Positions 16,639 to 21,904 of a stretch of 21,904 bases of DNA are shown here, piece by piece. Under the pieces are notes generated by a model. The model saw only the letters and a list, made by a program, of their open reading frames with translations, was not told where the DNA came from and searched no databases. The stretch is from an uncultured Anaerolineales bacterium. Lineage in GTDB: Bacteria > Chloroflexota > Anaerolineae > Anaerolineales > UBA6663. Made by a program: the position numbers and the translations under genes. The stretch's first letter is position 1. Each line of letters begins with the position of its first letter. The DNA is taken from the NCBI GenBank assembly GCA_937952305.1, contig CALFZO010000039.1, positions 1 through 21,904 of the forward strand, read 5' to 3'.

Positions 16639-16647
16639 TGCTATCGT
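16639..16647 (+). promoter_or_regulatory. candidate extended -10 (TGCTATCGT)
   Basis: TG-C-TATCGT lies 25 nt before the start codon at 16673 in the 112-bp gap between divergent genes. No -35 match is seen. Confidence 0.35.
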
Positions 16648-16672
16648 GCCAGCAACGACGGAGAAGCCCGCT

Positions 16673-17344
16673 ATGTCGTTCTTTCTATATTGCCTGTACG
16701 CCCTGGCGAATCTGGCCGGGTTGGTCTGGGCCGGGCGCGTGTGGACGCGCACGCGCCGGGCCGGGACGCTGATCCTGGCCCTGGTCCTGTGCGGGCTGTT
16801 CTACGACAACGCACTCGTGGCCCTGGGGCGGTTTCTGCCAGCCGGCGACCTGCTGGCCGCGCTGAGCTATCCGCGTTTTGCGCTGCACCAACTGGTGCTG
16901 CCCTGGATCATCGTCGCCGCGTTCGAGCAGGCCCAGCAGGCCGGCCTGCCCTGGGCGCAGCGCCCCGCGGCCGGGCGTCTGGCCTGGGCGGCTGCCGCGC
17001 TGGTGATGGTGGCGGGCGTGCTCACGCGCCTGCTCCCGATGCGTCTGGAGCCCGAAGTCATCGACGGGCTGACGCGCTACGTGGCCCGGGGCGTGGCCGG
17101 GCCGCCGTTGGTGAGCGTGCTGAGCATCGGCTGGGTGGGCGTCGTCGGCGTGCTGCTCTGGCGCGCGCGCGGCTGGCCGTGGACGGCCCTCGTGGTGGCG
17201 GCCGTCTTCATCGTCGAAGGTCTGCCCGTGCCCGGCCTGCGGCTGGTGCTGGGCGCGGGGCTGGAGGTGGTGTTGATGGCAGTGCTGGTGGCGTCCGAGT
17301 TGTTCCTGGAAGGTGCGAGACGCCGAGCGGAACGCGAGCGCTGA
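16673..17344 (+). CDS. uncharacterised seven-helix membrane protein
   Basis: A 223-residue integral membrane protein with about seven predicted helices, near residues 3-22, 29-50, 62-82, 97-118, 140-160, 168-186 and 190-213, ending in a charged RRRAERER tail. I do not recognise a named family. Polar residues inside the hydrophobic stretches that look constrained are FYDN (helix 2), and PRFALHQLVLPW (helix 3) with Arg, His and Pro. The pattern suggests a small-molecule-binding or redox membrane protein, but that is weak. The start ATG has GGAG (16660-16663) 9 nt upstream; longer readings from 16528 or 16547 overlap the divergent ABC gene. It stands alone between the divergent exporter gene and the ferritin gene 199 bp downstream. 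Confidence 0.75.
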   Translation: MSFFLYCLYALANLAGLVWAGRVWTRTRRAGTLILALVLCGLFYDNALVALGRFLPAGDLLAALSYPRFALHQLVLPWIIVAAFEQAQQAGLPWAQRPAAGRLAWAAAALVMVAGVLTRLLPMRLEPEVIDGLTRYVARGVAGPPLVSVLSIGWVGVVGVLLWRARGWPWTALVVAAVFIVEGLPVPGLRLVLGAGLEVVLMAVLVASELFLEGARRRAERER

Positions 17345-17471
17345 CTTGTGGCTGTTGCCGCTTTGATCGGCACCCAGATCATTCCGGCGAACCATGTTTT
17401 CGGTTGAGCCCTGAGGTTGGAGTTGACCACGGCTCCGCCCAGCGCTGTTAAAAACTCCGCGCCGGCTGGAT

Positions 17472-17499
17472 TTGAAGCGGCGTGGCGAATGGTGATAGT
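17472..17499 (+). promoter_or_regulatory. candidate promoter of the ferritin gene
   Basis: TTGAAG (17472-17477), 16 bp, GATAGT (17494-17499), predicting a transcript start about 38 nt before the ATG at 17544. The box lies in GTGATAGTAT, a ten-base sequence shared with the cytochrome c leader. Confidence 0.45.
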
Positions 17500-17543
17500 A
17501 TTGATTCGGCCCGATACCCTAAACCCCCGAAAGGATAGTCCCT

Positions 17544-18068
17544 ATGCTGAACCCCAAAGTCCAAGACGCCCTCAACGCCCAGATCAACCTGGAGTTCGCA
17601 TCCGCCTACGCCTACCTGGGCGCGTCCGCGCACTTCGAGTCCGCCAGCCTGCCCGGCTTCGCCGCCTGGATGCGCAAGCAGTACGAAGAAGAGATCACCC
17701 ACGCCCTGCGCATCTTCGACTATGTGCATGACCGCGGCGGCCGGGTCCAGCTCAAGGCTATCGCCGAGCCCCAGGGCGGGTTCACCAAAGCCCTGGACGC
17801 TTTCGAGATGGCGCTGAAACATGAGCAGAAGGTGTCCGCGTCCATCCACGCCCTGGTGGCGCTGGCGATGCAGGAGAACGACTTCCCGACCCAGGCCATG
17901 CTGCAGTGGTTCGTCAACGAGCAGGTCGAGGAGGAGAAGAACGTGGGCCAGGCGGTGGACTGGCTGAAGATGGCCGGCGACTCGCCGGTGGCGCTGCTGA
18001 TGATGGACCAGAAGTTTGGCGCGCGCGGCGGCGAGGGCGCAGCGGAGGCCGAAGCCGAGGCCGAGTAA
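17544..18068 (+). CDS. ftnA: bacterial non-heme ferritin
   Basis: A 174-residue four-helix iron-storage protein that oxidises Fe(II) and stores it as a mineral core in a 24-mer. The ferroxidase ligands match E. coli FtnA in both residue and number: E17, E50, H53, E94, Q127 and E130, with E126 also present. No heme-ligating Met of bacterioferritin is apparent. Residues 161-174 form a Gly then Ala-Glu tail (AEAEAEAE) beyond the usual fifth helix, which is acidic and probably disordered. AGGA (17532-17535) lies 8 nt before the ATG. It is monocistronic, with its own promoter-like boxes and a terminator. Its position by genes rich in heme and Fe-S cofactors is suggestive, but no Fur box is evident. 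Confidence 0.95.
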   Translation: MLNPKVQDALNAQINLEFASAYAYLGASAHFESASLPGFAAWMRKQYEEEITHALRIFDYVHDRGGRVQLKAIAEPQGGFTKALDAFEMALKHEQKVSASIHALVALAMQENDFPTQAMLQWFVNEQVEEEKNVGQAVDWLKMAGDSPVALLMMDQKFGARGGEGAAEAEAEAE

Positions 18069-18098
18069 CCGCCCGGCTCAATCCGCAGCCAGCCGGAT

Positions 18099-18131
18099 AC
18101 AGGACAGGCACCCCGCCTGTCCTGTCGCGTT
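18099..18131 (+). terminator. terminator of the ferritin gene
   Basis: ACAGGACAGGC (18099-18109) pairs perfectly with GCCTGTCCTGT (18115-18125) around a 5-nt loop, then CGCGTTTCTT. The T run is short and displaced, but it begins 30 nt after the stop. Confidence 0.7.
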
Positions 18132-18164
18132 TCTTGGGGCGGTTCCCGAAATGCCTTACGCTCG

Positions 18165-18264
18165 GTCATGCCCGCGCACCCTGGCCCCCGCAGCGGAGCG
18201 ACGTGGGGGGCCCGAATCCAGTCGATTGTGGCGGGCTCTGGACCCCGGCCTTCGCTGGGGTGAC
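18165..18264. repeat. interspersed intergenic repeat with inverted ends ('PAKAGVQS' type)
   Basis: About 100 bp begin GTCATGCCCGCG and end CGCTGGGGTGAC, whose complement GTCACCCCAGCG mirrors the start. The stretch AATCCAGTCGATTGTGGCGG and the inverted CTCTGGACCCCGGCCTTCGC are typical of the widespread intergenic repeat that reads VTPAKAGVQS when translated on the minus strand. Only one copy is in the window. It is non-coding and lies between convergent ferritin and hydrolase genes. Confidence 0.7.
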
Positions 18265-18289
18265 GTTAGGCAAGCAAGCGCAAATTGCT

Positions 18290-19525
18290 CTAAGCCAGAC
18301 GCTCGGCCGCAAAGGCCAGCAGCGCGCGCTCCACAGCCGGCCAGCCGGGCGAGGTCCGCTCCAACAGGTCATGCCCAGCCGGTACTTCCACGTAGGTCAC
18401 CGGGCCGCCCAGGCGGGCGCGCAGCCGCGCCGTGACTGTCGCCCGCGAGACCTCATCCTGAGCGCCCTGCACGATCAGGACCGGGACGCGCACGCGCCCC
18501 GCCGCCGTCAGCGCGCGCCGGGTCTGGCGCAGTTCGGCCAGCAGCGAGACCGGCACCTGGAAGCCGCGCACGGCTTGCTGAGCGGCGGGATCGGCCCAGT
18601 CGACGTCCGGCAGGAACTTGGTCATGCCATGGCGGAAGCGCGGGTCGTCGAAGTTGGCGCGCGTGTAAGGCCGGAACGCATGCGGCAGCAGCGGTCGCAA
18701 GACGGCCAGCAACGCCCGCGCCCAGAGCGGCTCGGCCCACACGAACGGCGCCAGCAGGATCAGGCCATCCGCGCCGTGGCGGGCCGCCGCCTCGACCGCC
18801 AGCGCGCCGCCAAACGAGTAGCCGGCCACCAGCACGGTCTGATGCCGCTGGCGCAGGTCGGCCAGCGCCGCCGCCGCCGCCGCCACCCACTCCGGATACT
18901 GGCGGTCGATCAACGTCGGCAGATCGGCGCCGAAGCCGGGCAGCAGCAACCCGCGCACAGTCCAGCCGGCCGCGTGCAGGGTCTCGCCGACGGCGCGCAT
19001 CTCAGCCGGCGTGCCCGGAAAACCGTGGACGAGCAGGGCGGCGGGCGCGTCCGCGGTAGAGGCCTCCCAATAGAAGGGCTGATGCTCGGCGCCCGTGAAG
19101 AACCCCTGGGCCGGCAGACGCGGCTCGCCGGGCAGCGCCCAGGCATGCGCGGCATCGAAGAGCAACAGGAAAGCCCCCTGCACGACCACGCCCCAACCGT
19201 GGCCGCGCCACTCCGGGTCCGCGGCGCCCAGAGTCAGCGCCAGGGCCGCGCCGGCGGCGATGTAGACGACGTCCAGGCCGGCGTTGATCCAGAGCACGCG
19301 CCGGAGAAACCGCGCCTCAGCCTCCGGCGTCCGCGCCCGCCGCCGTGCGCCGCGCAAGCCAAAGTAAGCGATGACGCCGTCGATCAGGCCCCAGGCCATA
19401 GCCTGGAGGCCGAAGCCGCGCCAGAACGGTCCGCCGCCGGCCCACAACCCCAGGCCCGCCAACCCGCTCAGGACGCTCCAGCCCAGCAATCGCCAGCCGA
19501 TGGCTTGCTCATATGCCCAGATCAT
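18290..19525 (-). CDS. membrane-anchored alpha/beta hydrolase
   Basis: A 411-residue two-part protein. Residues 1-130 hold about four hydrophobic helices (near 11-30, 38-57, 78-99 and 110-130) with a conserved-looking GLIDGVIAYFG and a WINAGLDVVYIAAG segment, resembling the DUF6992-type membrane domain. Residues ~145-411 form an alpha/beta hydrolase with oxyanion-loop HGFPGTP (167-173), nucleophile elbow G-Y-S237-F-G, acid D357 (QGAQDEVS) and H385 (AGHD), so the triad is complete. The size and the missing long cap resemble monoglyceride or carboxylester lipases. A lipid or ester substrate at the membrane is plausible but not shown. AGGAG 5-6 nt upstream supports the start. The gene is transcribed towards ferritin. 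Confidence 0.85.
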   Translation of the reverse strand: MIWAYEQAIGWRLLGWSVLSGLAGLGLWAGGGPFWRGFGLQAMAWGLIDGVIAYFGLRGARRRARTPEAEARFLRRVLWINAGLDVVYIAAGAALALTLGAADPEWRGHGWGVVVQGAFLLLFDAAHAWALPGEPRLPAQGFFTGAEHQPFYWEASTADAPAALLVHGFPGTPAEMRAVGETLHAAGWTVRGLLLPGFGADLPTLIDRQYPEWVAAAAAALADLRQRHQTVLVAGYSFGGALAVEAAARHGADGLILLAPFVWAEPLWARALLAVLRPLLPHAFRPYTRANFDDPRFRHGMTKFLPDVDWADPAAQQAVRGFQVPVSLLAELRQTRRALTAAGRVRVPVLIVQGAQDEVSRATVTARLRARLGGPVTYVEVPAGHDLLERTSPGWPAVERALLAFAAERLA

Positions 19526-19556
19526 GGTGTCTCCTGGCAGGGTTTCTCACGGCGGA

Positions 19557-19565
19557 GTTATATCA
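19557..19565 (-). promoter_or_regulatory. extended -10 (TGATATAAC) for the hydrolase gene
   Basis: On the minus strand TG-A-TATAAC lies about 31 nt before the start codon at 19525. No -35 match is seen at 16-18 bp. Confidence 0.45.
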
Positions 19566-19704
19566 CGGCCGGTAGCGGCGGCGCCACGGCTTTGCATAAG
19601 ACCGCGCTGGAATTTCGGACCCAGCCCGTAACTTTTCCCGCCTGCCAGCGACCTAATAGCAAGAGCAACGCCAGTCCTAGATTCCAGTCGACACCTGACC
19701 CAAC

Positions 19705-21258
19705 ATGCGCACAACCACCGCCTTCCCCGCCTCGCTCGCGATGACCCTGACCCCCCTCCAACGGTGGGCGCAGAGCCGGACGCGTGTCCGCCTGGCGTTC
19801 GAAGGGCTGGCGTTGCTTCTGGTCTTTGCGGCCGGGTTTGCGTTGATCCAGTTCGCCACGCCGGCCCTGGCAGACCACGACGGTTACTACCACCTGCGCC
19901 TGGCGCGCCTCTTGTGGACGGACGGCCTCAAGCCGCTCTTCGTCTGGCTGCCGCTGAGCATCCTCAGCCCGGCCGCCTATTACGACCATCACTTCCTCCA
20001 TCACGTCTACCTGGCCTTGTTCGCATGGAGTTCGGAGCCGGCCGACCTGATCCTGGGCGCCAAGCTGGCCAGCAGCCTCATGCCGGCCCTGGCCTTTCTG
20101 GCGATCTGGTGGCTGCTGCGCGGTCAGGGCGTGCGCTGGCCGGCCGTGTGGGCGCTGGCCCTGTTCGCGGTCTCGGAGCCTTTCCTGTACCGCCTGAGCA
20201 TGCCGCGCGCCCAGGCCGCCTCGCTGCTGGGCCTGGCCCTGGGCCTGCACTGGCTGCTGCAGCGGCGTTACCGCGCCCTGCTGCCGCTCGGCTTCGTGTA
20301 CGTGTGGTGGTACAACGCCTTCCCCCTGCTGCTGGTGGTGGCCGGAACGTCGGTCGTGGCGACCTGGCTGACGGAGCGCCGCGTGGAGTGGCCGGCGCTG
20401 CTCTACCCGGCCCTGGGCCTGGCGCTCGGCCTGATCGTCAATCCTTACTTCCCGCAGAACATCACATTCATCCTCCAGCACGTCCTGCCCAAGATCGGGC
20501 CGGCGGCCACGGCCACGGCGGTGGGCAATGAGTGGTATCCCTACGAGACCTGGACGTTGGTGGAGAATTCGAGCGGCGCGCTGGCGGCCTTCATCCTGGG
20601 CGCCTTTGCGCTGGGCTGGCGCGGTCAGCGCATGGACCGGCGCACCCTTACGGCCTTCGGCCTGGCGGTGGCGTTCGGTTTCATGCTCTTCAAGTCCCGG
20701 CGCTTTGTGGAATATGCGCCGGCCTTCGCCCTGATCTTCGCGGCCTTCAGCCTGGCGCCCATCCTGGAGACGTGGCTGGCCGAGCGGGCGCGCTGGACCC
20801 GGGCCGCGCTGGCCGGGGCGCTGCTGACGCTGGCGCTGCCCCTGGCCCTGACGGTGCGCGACGCGCGCGGGCTGATGGCGACATCGCTGCCGGCCGAGCG
20901 CTACGCCGGCGCCATGCGCTGGCTGTCCGCCAACGCCGCGCCGGGCAGCCTGCTCTTCCAGACGGATTGGGACGACTTTCCGCGCCTGTTCTTCTATAAC
21001 ACCGACAGCCTGTACACCATCGGCCTCGACCCCACGTACCTGGAACTGTACGACGGCGCGCTGTACGCCGAATGGGTGAAGATCACGCGCGGCCAGGTCG
21101 CCGCACCCGGTGCGGCCATTCGCGACCGCTTCGGGGCCGAGTACGTGTTCAGCGACCTCAAGCACACGGCCTTCCTGAAACAGGCTGCGGACGATCCCGG
21201 CCTGCGTGAGATTTATCGCGACGCCGACGCCGTGCTCTTCGCCGTCGTGCGGCCGTAA
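19705..21258 (+). CDS. GT-C fold membrane glycosyltransferase, STT3-like
   Basis: A 517-residue membrane protein with one helix (residues ~33-53) before a first external loop containing DHDGYYHLRLARLL (D57, D59, H63). This resembles the DxD loop of GT-C enzymes such as the STT3/AglB oligosaccharyltransferases. A second acidic/His site, YYDHHFLHH (D94-H99), follows. About ten more helices run to residue ~390, and a C-terminal external domain (~395-517) has the W-L-x-x-N, QTDWDDFPRLFFYNTD and GLDPTYLE stretches seen in STT3-like proteins, but no WWDYG. GT-C enzymes transfer sugars from lipid-linked donors; donor and acceptor are unknown. The start could be the ATG at 19705 or at 19741; neither has a clear ribosome site. 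No glycan-synthesis genes adjoin it. Confidence 0.75.
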   Translation: MRTTTAFPASLAMTLTPLQRWAQSRTRVRLAFEGLALLLVFAAGFALIQFATPALADHDGYYHLRLARLLWTDGLKPLFVWLPLSILSPAAYYDHHFLHHVYLALFAWSSEPADLILGAKLASSLMPALAFLAIWWLLRGQGVRWPAVWALALFAVSEPFLYRLSMPRAQAASLLGLALGLHWLLQRRYRALLPLGFVYVWWYNAFPLLLVVAGTSVVATWLTERRVEWPALLYPALGLALGLIVNPYFPQNITFILQHVLPKIGPAATATAVGNEWYPYETWTLVENSSGALAAFILGAFALGWRGQRMDRRTLTAFGLAVAFGFMLFKSRRFVEYAPAFALIFAAFSLAPILETWLAERARWTRAALAGALLTLALPLALTVRDARGLMATSLPAERYAGAMRWLSANAAPGSLLFQTDWDDFPRLFFYNTDSLYTIGLDPTYLELYDGALYAEWVKITRGQVAAPGAAIRDRFGAEYVFSDLKHTAFLKQAADDPGLREIYRDADAVLFAVVRP

Positions 21259-21279
21259 GTTCGGCGGACGTGCCCGCGC

Positions 21280-21315
21280 CGGCCGGTCCTCCCCAGGAGG
21301 CCGGCCGTTTTATTT
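21280..21315 (+). terminator. Rho-independent terminator of the glycosyltransferase gene
   Basis: CGGCCGG (21280-21286), a bulged T, CCTCC, a 3-nt loop, GGAGG and CCGGCCG (21301-21307), then TTTTATTT. Twelve pairs with a single bulge, 21 nt after the stop. Confidence 0.88.
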
Positions 21316-21354
21316 CCCAAGCGGGTCCGTCTCATTTTTCTTTCACGTAACTTT

Positions 21355-21383
21355 TTCGACCGTTGCGCGACTGTTTGGATAGA
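21355..21383 (+). promoter_or_regulatory. tentative promoter of the DUF5666 lipoprotein gene
   Basis: GATAGA (21378-21383) lies 33 nt before the ATG, with a weak TTCGAC 17 bp upstream (21355-21360). The leader region 21316-21416 is less G+C-rich than its surroundings, as is usual for promoters here. Confidence 0.3.
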
Positions 21384-21416
21384 AACCGCCAACACTGGTT
21401 TGACCCAAGGAGAACA

Positions 21417-21904
21417 ATGAACGCGAAACAGTCCATCCAGAAAGCCTTGCTCGCCGCGATGCTGGGGCTGCTGGCCCTGAGCGCAGCGTGTGCGCCGCAG
21501 GCGCTGCCCGGCGCCGCCCAGCCCCAGGCCCCGGCCGCGGCCACCAGCGAAGGCGAGGTGGAGTTGAAGGGCACAGTCGAGACGATGAGCCCGGCTGCCT
21601 GGACGATCAGCGGCAAGACGGCGTCCATCGCGCCCGAGACCGAGATCGATGCCCAGGTCCAGGTGGGTGACACGGTCGAGGCGCGCGTCCAGGTCCAGGC
21701 CGATGGCACCTTGCTCCTGCGCCGCGTGCAGCTGGAGGACAGCGCCAACGCCAACGCCAACGGCAATGACGACAACGCCAACGCCAACGGCAACGGCGCC
21801 GATGATAACGCCAACCTCAACAGCGGCGACGATAACGCCAATGGCAACGACGCCAACGCCAACGGCAACGGCGCCGATGATAACGCCAACCTCAACAGCG
21901 GCGA
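21417..21904 (+). CDS. DUF5666 lipoprotein with Asn-rich repeat tail (3' end outside window)
   Basis: A partial gene, 162 codons visible. The signal peptide ends in lipobox LSAAC (C25), so the protein should be lipid-anchored. Residues ~46-109 form one DUF5666-type beta domain (LKGTVETMSPAAWTISG, then VGDTVEARVQVQADGTLLLRRVQLED), a small OB-like fold common in Chloroflexota lipoproteins and of unknown function. From residue ~110 the chain is almost only Asn, Ala, Gly and Asp (NANANGNGADDNANLNSGDD) in 25-residue repeats. The tail is highly hydrophilic, probably disordered or Asp-metal binding. AAGGAG (21408-21413) lies 4 nt before the ATG. No stop is reached by the window end, so the repeat number and any later domain are unknown. 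Confidence 0.85.
   Translation, partial: MNAKQSIQKALLAAMLGLLALSAACAPQALPGAAQPQAPAAATSEGEVELKGTVETMSPAAWTISGKTASIAPETEIDAQVQVGDTVEARVQVQADGTLLLRRVQLEDSANANANGNDDNANANGNGADDNANLNSGDDNANGNDANANGNGADDNANLNSG
21776..21904 (+). repeat. tandem repeat, 75-bp period, in the DUF5666 lipoprotein gene
   Basis: A 54-base block at 21776-21829 recurs without change at 21851-21904, spaced 75 bp, i.e. 25 codons. Within it a shorter AACGCC/AACGGC hexamer pattern recurs. The second copy runs to the last base of the window, so more units may follow. Confidence 0.9.

Noticed and set aside
17345..17471. Gap before ferritin checked for a small gene or riboswitch.
   Set aside because: No reading frame with a ribosome site and no clear structured element was seen; only the promoter-like boxes at 17472-17499 stand out.
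17906..19744. 612-codon plus-strand frame spanning the ferritin end, the repeat and the hydrolase.
   Set aside because: It crosses a terminator and the intergenic repeat and is antisense to a hydrolase with a full catalytic triad.
19558..21165. 535-codon minus-strand frame opposite the glycosyltransferase.
   Set aside because: Its chain is Gln/Arg/Gly-rich with no motif, while the plus strand has regular membrane helices and the DHDGYYH site.
21332..21895. 187-codon minus-strand frame with repetitive Leu/Ala/Ser/Pro.
   Set aside because: It is the antisense of the Asn-rich tandem repeat. The plus strand has a ribosome site, a lipobox and a DUF5666 domain.

Overview
The window is about two-thirds G+C and densely coded on both strands, with no gap over 300 bases lacking a gene. 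The combination suggests a member of the Chloroflexota (Anaerolineae/Caldilineae-like): a B-type (ba3) oxidase with a tiny subunit IIa, an Asn-rich DUF5666 lipoprotein, a huge DNRLRE/FN3/LamG surface protein and an STT3-like membrane glycosyltransferase. This assignment is an inference from gene content; there is no rRNA or other marker to prove it. I see no tRNA, rRNA, CRISPR array, IS element or phage gene.

Layout. 1-343: a small cupin gene (-). 433-7564: a 2355-residue secreted multidomain protein (+) behind a TATAAT box. It meets a minus-strand block at two back-to-back terminators (7585-7673). 7712-10401 (-): a STAS/SEC14-like protein, preceded on that strand by a 722-residue fusion of di-heme cytochrome b, two [4Fe-4S] clusters, an MvhD-type domain and an extra-cytoplasmic tail. 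10402-10578: a divergent regulatory region rich in TGTCA/TGACA half-sites. 10579-14042 (+): an Rrf2 Fe-S regulator, an SCO-like protein, and subunits IIa, II and I of a ba3-type oxidase. 14200-14622 (+): a cytochrome c lipoprotein with its own putative promoter. 14701-16560 (-): a half-size ABC exporter. 16673-17344 (+): an unknown membrane protein. 17544-18068 (+): ferritin. 18165-18264: an interspersed 'PAKAGVQS'-type repeat. 18290-19525 (-): a membrane-anchored alpha/beta hydrolase. 19705-21258 (+): a GT-C/STT3-like glycosyltransferase. 21417-end (+): a DUF5666 lipoprotein entering a 75-bp-period tandem repeat cut by the window edge.

How the genes may work together. The centre (8.2-14.6 kb) reads as a respiratory module. 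The oxidase has all its heme and copper ligands, the lipoprotein cytochrome c is a natural electron donor, and the SCO-like protein is a candidate CuA-maturation factor that lacks the usual copper-binding histidine. An Fe-S Rrf2 regulator probably controls the module by redox, NO or Fe-S status. The divergent cytochrome b-ferredoxin-MvhD fusion is the most unusual element. Its predicted topology puts the Fe-S/MvhD part in the cytoplasm and the two b hemes in the membrane, as expected for an enzyme passing electrons between a soluble Hdr/hydrogenase-like partner and the quinone pool. No Rieske protein, hydrogenase or HdrA gene lies in the window, so the partner is unknown.
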